From positions 620,001-684,000 of the forward strand of contig NZ_BMRV01000002.1 in the NCBI RefSeq assembly GCF_014648815.1: 64,000 nucleotides of DNA, written 5' to 3'. Each line of letters starts with the position of its first letter. Position 1 is the stretch's first letter. The position numbers and the translations under genes are program-made. This DNA comes from Streptomyces flaveolus. Its GTDB lineage: Bacteria > Actinomycetota > Actinomycetes > Streptomycetales > Streptomycetaceae. This document shows, in pieces, positions 18,495 through 26,304 of this stretch. Below the pieces are notes generated by a model, which saw only the letters and a program-made list of their open reading frames with translations, did no database searches and was not told the origin of the DNA.

Positions 18495-19490
18495 ATGAAG
18501 CTTCGTCGCGCCATGACAGCAGCGGCTGCTACGGCAGTGATAGCCCCCTTGGCGCTGCTCGCGGCCCCGGCCGCCTACGCGACCGACGACCCGTCCCCGT
18601 CCGCCTCGGCCAGCGAGTCCGCGGGCGAGGAGACCAAGGACCCCGCCCCGAGCGCCTCGGCGTCCGAGACGGCGACCGAGCCCGCGCCGAGCACCTCCAC
18701 CACCGCCGAGCCGAGCGCGACGGCGACCGAATCCGCCACCGCCTCTCCCAGCGCGTCGGCGACCAGCACCACTCCCGCTCCGAGCACCTCCGCTCCCGAG
18801 GAGTCGGAGTCCCCGGAGCCCGAGCCGTCCGTGTGCGAGGACACCAAGGTCGACGTCAGCATCTCGGGCCTGCCCGGCAAGATCTCGGCGGGCAGCGGCT
18901 GGCACAAGTTCTCGCTGAACGTGGTCAACAACTCGGACTCCACCCTCGACAACCTGGACTACTTCGCCGGCGCGTCCTCCGACGCCCTGGGCGAGGACCT
19001 GTTTAAGAGCAAGCAGGTCAGCCTCCAGGCCTGGGACCCGGACGAGAAGGTCTGGGTCGACCTCGACGAGTCCGGCTACGCGGTCGGTTACGTCGGGTTC
19101 ACCACCGTCCTCGAGCCCGACTACGAGGTCAACATCCCGATGCGCGTCAACGTGAAGGCGAGCGCCCCGGTCGGCGCCGGCTTCACGCTCGGCGCGACCA
19201 TCTACGGCGACGCCGACGGCGAGTGCACCGGCTACGGCGACGTGGCGTACAAGTTCCAGATCGTCGCCGCCGGCACGGACACGGACGGCACCAAGCCGCA
19301 GGAAGGCGGCAAGGCTCCCGTCACCGACAAGAAGCCCGCCGCCACCACGCCCGAGGTCACCGGCAGCCTCGCCGAGACCGGTTCCAGCTCCGCGCTGCCG
19401 ATGATCGGTCTGGCCGGCGGGCTCGCCGTGCTCGCCGGTGGCGGTGCGGTGTTCGTCGTCCGGCGCCGCAAGGCCGGTGCCGAGGCGTAA
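18495..19490 (+). CDS. Sortase-anchored (LAETG) cell-surface protein
   Basis: 331 aa exported protein. Signal peptide (about 1-29, ending AAPAAYA), a long Ser/Thr/Ala/Pro/Glu-rich stalk (about 30-112), a folded domain (about 113-262; one Cys early, CEDTKVDVSISGLPGKISAG, and one late, GECTGYGDVAYKF, which may pair), then a short linker and the wall-sorting signal LAETG at about 294, a hydrophobic helix and an RRRK tail. LAETG is the pentapeptide used by class E sortases in Streptomyces. The ATG at 18495 follows CTGAGGT. The folded domain is not one I recognise. Confidence 0.88.
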   Translation: MKLRRAMTAAAATAVIAPLALLAAPAAYATDDPSPSASASESAGEETKDPAPSASASETATEPAPSTSTTAEPSATATESATASPSASATSTTPAPSTSAPEESESPEPEPSVCEDTKVDVSISGLPGKISAGSGWHKFSLNVVNNSDSTLDNLDYFAGASSDALGEDLFKSKQVSLQAWDPDEKVWVDLDESGYAVGYVGFTTVLEPDYEVNIPMRVNVKASAPVGAGFTLGATIYGDADGECTGYGDVAYKFQIVAAGTDTDGTKPQEGGKAPVTDKKPAATTPEVTGSLAETGSSSALPMIGLAGGLAVLAGGGAVFVVRRRKAGAEA

Positions 19491-19511
19491 GCGCTGAACC
19501 ACACGGCTTGA

Positions 19512-19567
19512 CGCACAACGGGAAGGACCTGCGCTCGGAGGGGGGCGCAGGTCCTTCTCGTTGTGCG
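19512..19567. terminator. Bidirectional 23-bp hairpin terminator
   Basis: Arms 19512-19534 and 19545-19567 pair over 23 bp with a single G-U, loop of about 10 nt. It lies between the convergent sortase substrate and GMC oxidoreductase genes and can stop both transcripts. Confidence 0.85.
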
Positions 19568-19578
19568 GTGCGCGACCG

Positions 19579-21396
19579 CTACTTCTTCGGCGGCACCGCC
19601 GGCATCCCGAGGAACGGCAGCCGCAGCGCGCCGAAGGCCTCCGCCGGGACCGCCGGGGACTTGGGCTCGACGGGTGCCAGGCGCTCGTACGCCGCGCCCT
19701 GCGCCGGGCGCGGGTCCTCCTCGCCCTTGTTGGGCCAGTACGACATCGCCCGCTCGGCCTGGGCCGTGATGGTCAGGGACGGGTTGACGCCCAGGTTGGC
19801 GGAGACCGCGGCGCCGTCGACGACGGAGATGCCGGGGTGTCCGTACAGCCGGTGGTAGGGGTCGATGACGCCGGTCTCGCGGGAGGCGCCGATCGGGCAG
19901 CCGCCGAGGAAGTGGGCGGTGAGCGGGGTACCCATCAGCTCGCCGACGTTGGAACCGGCGAAGCCGTTGATCTCCGCCGCGAGGGCCGAGGCGCCGTCCG
20001 TCGCGGCCTTGATCTGCTTGGGGTTGGGTGAGCCGTGGCCCTGGCGGGCGGTGAGCAGACCCTTGCCGACGCCGGTCGGTTTCAGGTACGTCGTCAGGGA
20101 GTTGTCCAGCGACTGCATCACCAGGCCGATGATGGTCCGCTCCGACCACTTGCGGTTGGACAGGGACCGCAGGACGCGGCTCGGGTGCCTCGCCGCATGG
20201 CCCAGGAAGCCCAGCACGCGCGACGCGCCCGAGGCGGTGGCGCCGGCGTACGGGACCTGGAGGATCGACAGGCTGCCCATCGAGTTGGAGCCCTTGCCGT
20301 AACGGACGGGCTCGATGTGGGTGTCGGCGTCCGGATGGATGGACGACGTGATGGCGACGCCGCGCGTGAAGTCGGCCCGGGGCTCGCCGGTGGCCCTGCG
20401 GTAGCGCCGGTCGTCGGTCTGGGCGCCGACCAGGGCCTCGGAGTTGGTGCGGGTCAGCTCGCCGAGCTTGTCGGAGAGGTAGGGCAGCTGGCGGTTGGCC
20501 TTCATGCGGTGCAGCAGCGTCTGGGTGCCGTAGGTGCCGGCGGCGAGGACGACGCGGCGGGCCGTGAAGGTGTGCCCGACGCCCTTCTTCTTCCGGTCGG
20601 TGGGGAGCGTGGCGACGGCGAAGCCGCCGCGTGAGTCCTCGGTGACCGACACGACCGTGGTCATCGGGTGGACGACCGCGCCCGCCTTCTCGGCGAGGTA
20701 CAGGTAGTTCTCGTTGAGGGTGTTCTTCGCGCCGTGCCGGCAGCCCGTCATGCACTCGCCGCACTCGTTGCACGCCTTGCGGTCCGGGCCCGCGCCGCCG
20801 AAGTAGGGATCGGGCACCTGCTCGCCCGGCTTGGCCTTCGCCGTCCCGTCGGCGTCCTCGCCGTCGCCGAAGAACACACCGACCGGCGCCATGTGGAAGG
20901 TGTCGCCGACGCCCATCCGTTCGGCGGCGGCCTTCAGGTGCACGTCGGAGGGGGTCATCGTCGGGTTGAGGCGGACGCCGAGCATGCGGCGGGCCTGGTC
21001 GTAATAAGGCGTCAGTTCCTCGTGCCAGTCGGTGATGTCCCGCCACTGGGGGTCCTCGAAGAAGGGCTTCGGCGGCACGTAGAGGGTGTTGGCGTAGTTG
21101 AGGGAGCCGCCGCCGACCCCCGCGCCTGCCAGGACCATGACATTGCCGAGCAGGTGGATGCGCTGGATGCCGAACATGCCGAGCTTCGGCGCCCAGAGGT
21201 AGTTCTTGAGGTCCCAGGAGTTCTTGGGCAGCGACTCGCGGGTGAAGCGGCGGCCGGCCTCCAGGACGCCGACGCGGTAGCCCTTCTCGGTCAGGCGGAG
21301 GGCGGACACGGATCCGCCGAAGCCGGAACCCACGACGAGGACGTCGTAGTCGTACCCGTTCTCGTCCCGGGTCTGGACAGACTTCTCCTGCGACAC
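19579..21396 (-). CDS. GMC-family FAD oxidoreductase, cholesterol oxidase-like, with a Cys4 motif
   Basis: 605 aa flavoprotein. The FAD Rossmann motif VVGSGFGGSVSALRL lies at about 21-35, the second FAD segment GAGVGGGSLNYAN at about 91-103, and a C-terminal GMC block has GGCPIGAS and VVDGAAVSANLGVNP. Between them sits C-x2-C-x2-C-x3-C (CNECGECMTGC, Cys 209/212/215/219), a pattern usual for iron-sulfur clusters. By position next to the guaB block it corresponds to M. tuberculosis ChoD. The GTG at 21396 is used because GAGGAG precedes it by 7 nt; the open frame extends further upstream without start signals. Substrate unknown, likely a sterol or other alcohol. Confidence 0.85.
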   Translation of the reverse strand: MSQEKSVQTRDENGYDYDVLVVGSGFGGSVSALRLTEKGYRVGVLEAGRRFTRESLPKNSWDLKNYLWAPKLGMFGIQRIHLLGNVMVLAGAGVGGGSLNYANTLYVPPKPFFEDPQWRDITDWHEELTPYYDQARRMLGVRLNPTMTPSDVHLKAAAERMGVGDTFHMAPVGVFFGDGEDADGTAKAKPGEQVPDPYFGGAGPDRKACNECGECMTGCRHGAKNTLNENYLYLAEKAGAVVHPMTTVVSVTEDSRGGFAVATLPTDRKKKGVGHTFTARRVVLAAGTYGTQTLLHRMKANRQLPYLSDKLGELTRTNSEALVGAQTDDRRYRRATGEPRADFTRGVAITSSIHPDADTHIEPVRYGKGSNSMGSLSILQVPYAGATASGASRVLGFLGHAARHPSRVLRSLSNRKWSERTIIGLVMQSLDNSLTTYLKPTGVGKGLLTARQGHGSPNPKQIKAATDGASALAAEINGFAGSNVGELMGTPLTAHFLGGCPIGASRETGVIDPYHRLYGHPGISVVDGAAVSANLGVNPSLTITAQAERAMSYWPNKGEEDPRPAQGAAYERLAPVEPKSPAVPAEAFGALRLPFLGMPAVPPKK

Positions 21397-21431
21397 GTGC
21401 TCTCCTCGTTGAGAACGGGGTGGACTGGGGC

Positions 21432-21543
21432 CTAGGGGTGTCGTTCGGGTCTTGCCGGGGTCGCGGGGTCTGGCAGACCCCGCTCGGGTCGGTCGCAAGG
21501 CACCGTTGCCCGGAGTCGGTCTGATCCGAACGACACCCCCTAG
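21432..21543. repeat. 112-bp inverted-repeat element (MITE/REP-like) with inner hairpin
   Basis: Outer arms CTAGGGGTGTCGTTCGGGTC (21432-21451) and its near-perfect reverse complement (21523-21543, one extra base and one mismatch) enclose a perfect inner hairpin GCGGGGTCT/AGACCCCGC (21463-21483). The right arm supplies the TAG stop codon of the aldehyde dehydrogenase gene. No ORF or transposase inside. It may act as a terminator, but terminal arms this long and this far apart look more like a small non-autonomous element. Confidence 0.6.
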
Positions 21544-23153
21544 CGGAACCGGAACGCCTTCATGAGCCGGAGACTGCGGCTCATGAACGCCGCGTACTTC
21601 TCGTCGTCCATGCCGAGTGACGGGGCCATCGGCAGCAGGCGCTGGTGGGCGACGGTCTGTGCCTCGGTGTACTTGAGGATGCCCTCGGAGCCGTGCCGGC
21701 GGCCGAGGCCGGAGTCCTTCATGCCGCCCATCGGCGACTGGACGCTGCCGTAGGCGGGCGCGTACCCGTCGTTGATGTTGACGGTGCCGGTGCGCAGCCG
21801 GGCGGCGACGTCGCGGCCGCGCCGGGCGTCCGTCGTCCAGACCGAGGAGTTCAGGCCGTACGGCGTGGAGTTGGCCTGCTCGACCGCCTCGTCCTCGGTC
21901 GTGAAGCGGTACACGGAGACGACCGGGCCGAACGTCTCCTCGGTGCAGACCGTCATGGGCGCGGCGACGCCGTCGAGGATGGTCGGCTCGTAGAAGTACG
22001 GGCCGATGTCCGGGCGGGCGACGCCGCCGGCGACCAGCTTCGCGCCGTGCGCGAGGGCGTCCTCCACGTGCCGCTGGACGGTCTCCAGCTGCCGCTCGCC
22101 CACCAGCGAGCCCATGTCGGCGCCGTAGGCGAGGGACGTGCCGAGCCGCATCGCCCGGGTGCGGGCGGCGAAGCGCTCCAGGAAGGCGTCGGCGACCGAC
22201 TCGTGGACGTAGATCCGCTCGATGGAGATGCACAGCTGGCCGGCGGAGGAGAAGCACGCGCGGACGGCGCCCGCGGCGGCCTTCTCGATGTCGGCGTCCT
22301 CGAGGACCAGCATGGCGTTCTTGCCGCCGAGTTCGAGGGAGACGCCGACCAGGCGGGCGGCGGCGCCCTGGGCGACCTCGCGGCCGGTGCGGGTGGAGCC
22401 GGTGAAGGAGACGTAGTCGGCGTGCTTGACGACCTCGGGGCCGACGACCGGGCCGTCACCGAGGACGACCTGGAAGACCTCCGCCGGCAGCCCGGCCTCG
22501 ATGAGGAGGTCACGGGCCCACAGCGCGGTCAGGCAGGTCTCGGTGTCGGGCTTCATGACGACCGCGTTGCCCGCGACGAACGCGGGGAGCGCGTCGCCGA
22601 CGGACAGCTCCAGCGGGTAGTTCCACGGGGCGATCTGGCCGACGACCCCGCGCGGGTGGCGCAGTTCGGTGACCTTCGTCAGGGTCGGGATGGCACCGGT
22701 GTGCCGCTTCGCCCTGAGGTACGCGGCGGCGCGGCGGCCGTAGTGCCGGGCGGCGACGGCGACGGCCTGGACCTCCTCGTGGGCGTGCAGACGGGCCTTG
22801 CCGGTCTCCAGCTGGATGAGGTCGAGGACCTCGGCCTGCCGTTCCAGGACCAGGTCGTGGAAGCGCAGCAGGACGGCGGCGCGCTGCCGCACGGGCGTCC
22901 GGGCCCACACGGCCTGGGCGGCGCGGGCCTGCTCGAAGGCCCCCGCCACGTCCTCGGGCGTCGACTCCGGCAGGTCGGCCAGCTTCTCGCCGGTGAACGG
23001 CGTGTGGTTGGCGGTCCGGCCGGAGCCGGCGACGCCCTTGGTGAGCTGGGCGACCAGCTCGGGTGTCACCACGTCGGCTGCGGTGCGTGCGCCCGCGGGG
23101 GCGGGGGCGAGGGGGTTGGTGCCGGTGATTTCCGGGGCCTGCGCGTCCGTCAT
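21540..23153 (-). CDS. NAD(P)-dependent succinate-semialdehyde dehydrogenase (aldehyde dehydrogenase family)
   Basis: 537 aa. Oxidises succinic semialdehyde or a related aldehyde to the acid. Key motifs: GVVGQIAPWNYPLELSVGDA (Asn stabilising the oxyanion), FTGSTRTGREVAQ (cofactor), SLELGGKNAMLVLED (catalytic Glu) and FSSAGQLCISIERI (nucleophile Cys), then EETFGPVVSVYRF. The sequence type (GabD2-like, with an N-terminal extension ending TPFTGEKLADLPES) is usual in Streptomyces. The ATG at 23153 starts MTDAQAPEITG. It is upstream of and codirectional with the GMC oxidoreductase but separated by the inverted-repeat element, so joint transcription is doubtful. Confidence 0.88.
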   Translation of the reverse strand: MTDAQAPEITGTNPLAPAPAGARTAADVVTPELVAQLTKGVAGSGRTANHTPFTGEKLADLPESTPEDVAGAFEQARAAQAVWARTPVRQRAAVLLRFHDLVLERQAEVLDLIQLETGKARLHAHEEVQAVAVAARHYGRRAAAYLRAKRHTGAIPTLTKVTELRHPRGVVGQIAPWNYPLELSVGDALPAFVAGNAVVMKPDTETCLTALWARDLLIEAGLPAEVFQVVLGDGPVVGPEVVKHADYVSFTGSTRTGREVAQGAAARLVGVSLELGGKNAMLVLEDADIEKAAAGAVRACFSSAGQLCISIERIYVHESVADAFLERFAARTRAMRLGTSLAYGADMGSLVGERQLETVQRHVEDALAHGAKLVAGGVARPDIGPYFYEPTILDGVAAPMTVCTEETFGPVVSVYRFTTEDEAVEQANSTPYGLNSSVWTTDARRGRDVAARLRTGTVNINDGYAPAYGSVQSPMGGMKDSGLGRRHGSEGILKYTEAQTVAHQRLLPMAPSLGMDDEKYAAFMSRSLRLMKAFRFR

Positions 23154-23282
23154 GAGCCGCAGGGTATGACGCCGGGCGGCCTTTGTGTACCCGTCGGTAA
23201 CGGGGATTCACCGAGTGCTCACACGCCGCCAGCGATCACTGGCAACAAACGTGCTGATCAGGGCGTTGAGCGGGCGGGGCAC

Positions 23283-24944
23283 TCAGGTGCCGTCGATGTC
23301 CAGATTGGCGACGGCCGTCTTGGCCACCTCGCGTCCCCGCTCGGTGAAGTCGCCCTTGCCCGGATAGCTGACGGTGAGCTTGTACATGTCGCCGGCGGTG
23401 GTCCGGTAGTAGAAGATCCGCACCTCGCGCGGGCGGGGGTTCTGGCTGTCGTTGGTGGTGTAGACGACCGTGTTCTCGGCGGACTTCCCGCCCTTGTACG
23501 TCGTCTCCTTGGGGTCGGTCGTCGGGTTCTCGGGCATGGAGAGCTCGTACTCGCCGCTCTCCTTGAACTTCCCGTCGTCGTCGTACATCTCGGCCGCGGC
23601 GGAACCCGCGATGTTGCCGCCGGTGTCCTCCTTCTTCTTGTCCAGGGACAGGCCGATCCAGATGCCGCCGCTCCAGTCGGTGTACGTGACCCAGTGCTCC
23701 CCGGCGTCCTCGGACACGGTCCGCTGGTAGCCCTCGGGCACCGCCAGGGTGGCGGCGAGCTGCTTCTCGCGCGGGGTCTTCCAGCCCTCGGGCAACGGCC
23801 CCGCGAACGGGTCCGCCACCACCAGGTACCCCGCCACCGCCGCGGCGACGACGACCGCGGCGAGGCCGGCCCACACCTTGCGGCCCAGCCGGAATCCACG
23901 GCCGCCCGGCACGGGCACCCGCACGACCTGGGTGGGCTCCGGCGCGGGCGGGTTCGCGGCGGCCTCCAGCAGGGCACGCACCCGGGCGGCATCCGGACGC
24001 CGCGCCGGGTCCTTGTCCAGCAGACCCGTGATCACCTCGGCCAGCGGGCCCTGCGCGGAGGCGGGCGGCGCCGGCACGGCGTTGAGCACCGACTGGAGCG
24101 TGGCGGGGGTGTTGCTGCGGCGGAACGGGGAGACGCCCTCCGTCGCCGCGTACAGCACCACGCCCAGCGACCACAGGTCGCTCGCCGGGCCGGGACGCTG
24201 GCCCAGCACCCGCTCGGGGGCGATGTACTCGGGCGAGCCGACGAAGCCGCCGGTGTCGGTCAGGTTCGTCTCGCCCTCGATCTGGGCGATGCCGAAGTCG
24301 GTGAGGACGACCCGGTCGTAGCGGCCGAGCAGCACGTTGTCGGGCTTCACGTCCCGGTGCAGGATGCCCGCCGCGTGCGCGGCCTCCAGCGCGCCGAGGA
24401 CCTCCAGGCCGATCCGGGCCGCCTCGCGCGCGCCCAGCGTGCCCTCCTGCAGCGCGTCGCCCAGTGAGCGGCCCCGCACCAGCTCCATCACGATCCACGG
24501 CCGGCCGTCGACCACCGCGACGTCGTGCACGTCGACCACGGCCGGGTGGTCGAGCCGGGCCGCGGCGCGCGCCTCGCGGCGCATCCGCTCGTAGGCGTTG
24601 GCCCGCTCGCGTTCGGGGAGGTGATCGGGGACGCGGGGCTCCTTGACGGCGACCTCGCGGTCCACGGTCTCGTCCTGCGCCCGCCACACGGTGCCCATGC
24701 CGCCGTGCCCGAGCTTGGCGATCAGCCGGTAGCGGCCCGCGATCAGCCGCCCCGCACCCGGCTCCTGGGCGGACGGCCGCGCCGGCTCCGGCCCGGCGGG
24801 GGCCGGTGACCGCGGCGGCACGACCTGGGCGGGCGTCGCGTACGGGTTGCCGGGGTGCGGTACGGCGGCGTGTGGATTCGGTGGTTGCAGGGCGAAGCTC
24901 GTCGGCTCGTCCGACCCGCTTCCGATCCCCCCGTTGTGGCTCAT
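23283..24944 (-). CDS. Transmembrane Ser/Thr protein kinase with extracellular sensor domain (kinase 1 of cluster)
   Basis: 553 aa, Hanks-type kinase. Catalytic domain about 50-310: GHGGMGTVWRA P-loop, VAVKEP (Lys), ILHRDVKPDNVLL (catalytic loop), LTDFGIAQIEG (DFG), APERVLG. Then a Pro-rich linker, one membrane helix (about 368-388, GLAAVVVAAAVAGYLVV) and an extracellular domain of about 160 residues (LAVPEGYQRTVSED ... VYTTNDSQN) resembling those of three neighbouring kinases. The ATG at 24944 (MSHNGG) was taken; the ATG four codons upstream is equally possible. One of five tandem genes in S. coelicolor-type order, a cluster reported to affect spore wall formation. Confidence 0.9.
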   Translation of the reverse strand: MSHNGGIGSGSDEPTSFALQPPNPHAAVPHPGNPYATPAQVVPPRSPAPAGPEPARPSAQEPGAGRLIAGRYRLIAKLGHGGMGTVWRAQDETVDREVAVKEPRVPDHLPERERANAYERMRREARAAARLDHPAVVDVHDVAVVDGRPWIVMELVRGRSLGDALQEGTLGAREAARIGLEVLGALEAAHAAGILHRDVKPDNVLLGRYDRVVLTDFGIAQIEGETNLTDTGGFVGSPEYIAPERVLGQRPGPASDLWSLGVVLYAATEGVSPFRRSNTPATLQSVLNAVPAPPASAQGPLAEVITGLLDKDPARRPDAARVRALLEAAANPPAPEPTQVVRVPVPGGRGFRLGRKVWAGLAAVVVAAAVAGYLVVADPFAGPLPEGWKTPREKQLAATLAVPEGYQRTVSEDAGEHWVTYTDWSGGIWIGLSLDKKKEDTGGNIAGSAAAEMYDDDGKFKESGEYELSMPENPTTDPKETTYKGGKSAENTVVYTTNDSQNPRPREVRIFYYRTTAGDMYKLTVSYPGKGDFTERGREVAKTAVANLDIDGT

Positions 24945-25032
24945 GGACCAATCCATATCGCGCCGGACACGCCGATATCCACCGCCCGTGGACCGTGGTC
25001 ACAGACCCGTGACGCGTGCTGACACTTATCTC

Positions 25033-26187
25033 CTATTTAGGAGTGTTCGCAGACACCGGTGCGGACGCCTGGCGGGTCACGGTGACCGTGGCGGTCGGCA
25101 TCCCGGGGGGCCCGGCGGGGGCCTCCGAGGAGGGCGCGGGTCCTGACCCCGGCGACGAGACGGGCGGGGAGGCCGACGGCGGTGTCCCGGGCACGGACGT
25201 CGTGGGCGTGCCGCCTCCGCCGCCGTCGTCGCCGCCGTCCCCGAGCAGCGCCGCCGCCGAGAGGCCCGCTCCGGCCGCGGCGGCGACGAGGAGTACCGCC
25301 ATGAGGACGCCGCGCGTGGAGTACCGCGGCTCACCGGCGCGGGGCGGCGCGGGCGTGCGGCCCGTGTCCAGGTAGGCGCTCAGCATCCGTTCCGCCTCGG
25401 CGGCGTCCAGGCGGCGCCCCGGGTCGCGTTCCAGCAGGCCCCGCACGACGGGCAGGATCGGCGCGGCCTGTGCGGGCGGGCGGATCTCCTCGGAGACGAC
25501 GGCGTGCAGGACGCCGCCCAGCGAGTCGCGGTGGAAGGGCGACGCGCCGCTGAGGACCGCGCACAGCAGCACACCCAGCGACCACAGGTCGGACTCCGGT
25601 CCGGTCCCGGCGCCGGACATCCGCTCGGGGGCGGTGTACTCGGGCGAGCCGACGAAGGAGCCGGTCTCGGTGAGCGTCGTGGCGCCCGCGACCTGGGCGA
25701 CGCCGAAGTCGGTGAGGACGACCCGGCCGTCCTCGGCGACCAGCACGTTGGACGGCTTCACGTCGCGGTGCAGGATCCCGGCCGCGTGCGCGGTGCGCAG
25801 GGCGCCGAGCAGGGCGACGCCGATCCGGGCGGCCTCGGGGGCGTCGACCGGGCCGTGGTCCCGGACACGGTCGGCGAGCGAGCCCCCCTCGACGAACTCC
25901 ATGACCATGTACGCCCGTTCGTCGTCCTCGACGACGTCGTGGACGACGATGACGTGCGGATGCCGCAGCTGAGCGACCGCACGGGCCTCCCGCAGGGTGC
26001 GTCCGCGGCGCCGCCGGGCCTCCGCCGCGGAGAGGCTCTCGTCGCGCGGGAGCGCCTTGACGGCCACCTGGCGGCCGAGCAGTTGGTCGGTCGCCCGCCA
26101 CACGATGCCCATGCCGCCGCGGCCGAGCCGCTCATGGAGACGGTAACGGCCGGCGATGACACGCCCACCCGACCCCTGGGTCACCAT
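25033..26187 (-). CDS. Ser/Thr protein kinase with short extracytoplasmic tail (kinase 2)
   Basis: About 384 aa. Complete kinase domain (about 10-270): GRGGMGIVWRA, VAVKALP, ILHRDVKPSNVLV, LTDFGVAQVAG, APERMSG. After it, a single membrane helix (about 297-320, VLMAVLLVAAAAGAGLSAAALL region) and a Pro/Ser/Gly-rich tail of about 60 residues with no folded domain, unlike the other members of the cluster. The start at ATG 26187 is the one just before the conserved VIAGRYRLHERLG; the frame is open for 21 more codons. An AT-rich dyad CTCCTA/TAGGAG (25030-25043) overlaps the stop codon. Confidence 0.88.
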   Translation of the reverse strand: MVTQGSGGRVIAGRYRLHERLGRGGMGIVWRATDQLLGRQVAVKALPRDESLSAAEARRRRGRTLREARAVAQLRHPHVIVVHDVVEDDERAYMVMEFVEGGSLADRVRDHGPVDAPEAARIGVALLGALRTAHAAGILHRDVKPSNVLVAEDGRVVLTDFGVAQVAGATTLTETGSFVGSPEYTAPERMSGAGTGPESDLWSLGVLLCAVLSGASPFHRDSLGGVLHAVVSEEIRPPAQAAPILPVVRGLLERDPGRRLDAAEAERMLSAYLDTGRTPAPPRAGEPRYSTRGVLMAVLLVAAAAGAGLSAAALLGDGGDDGGGGGTPTTSVPGTPPSASPPVSSPGSGPAPSSEAPAGPPGMPTATVTVTRQASAPVSANTPK

Positions 26188-26304
26188 GCGACCCATCATG
26201 CCGCACCGGACGCGTCGGCTCCGGACCGCCGGACCGCGGGTGGCCGACAACCGACGGGCCTCCCGACACCGCCGACCGGACCTGCGGCCCGCGCGGGGCG
26301 CCGG

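Noticed and set aside
21397..22257. In-frame extension of the GMC oxidoreductase through the inverted repeat into the aldehyde dehydrogenase
   Set aside because: Lies out of frame in the dehydrogenase gene; GTG at 21396 with GAGGAG and the FAD motif fixes the true start.
25016..25032. Tiny ORF after GGAGATAA-GTG downstream of kinase 2
   Set aside because: Only eight codons and no conserved context; probably chance.
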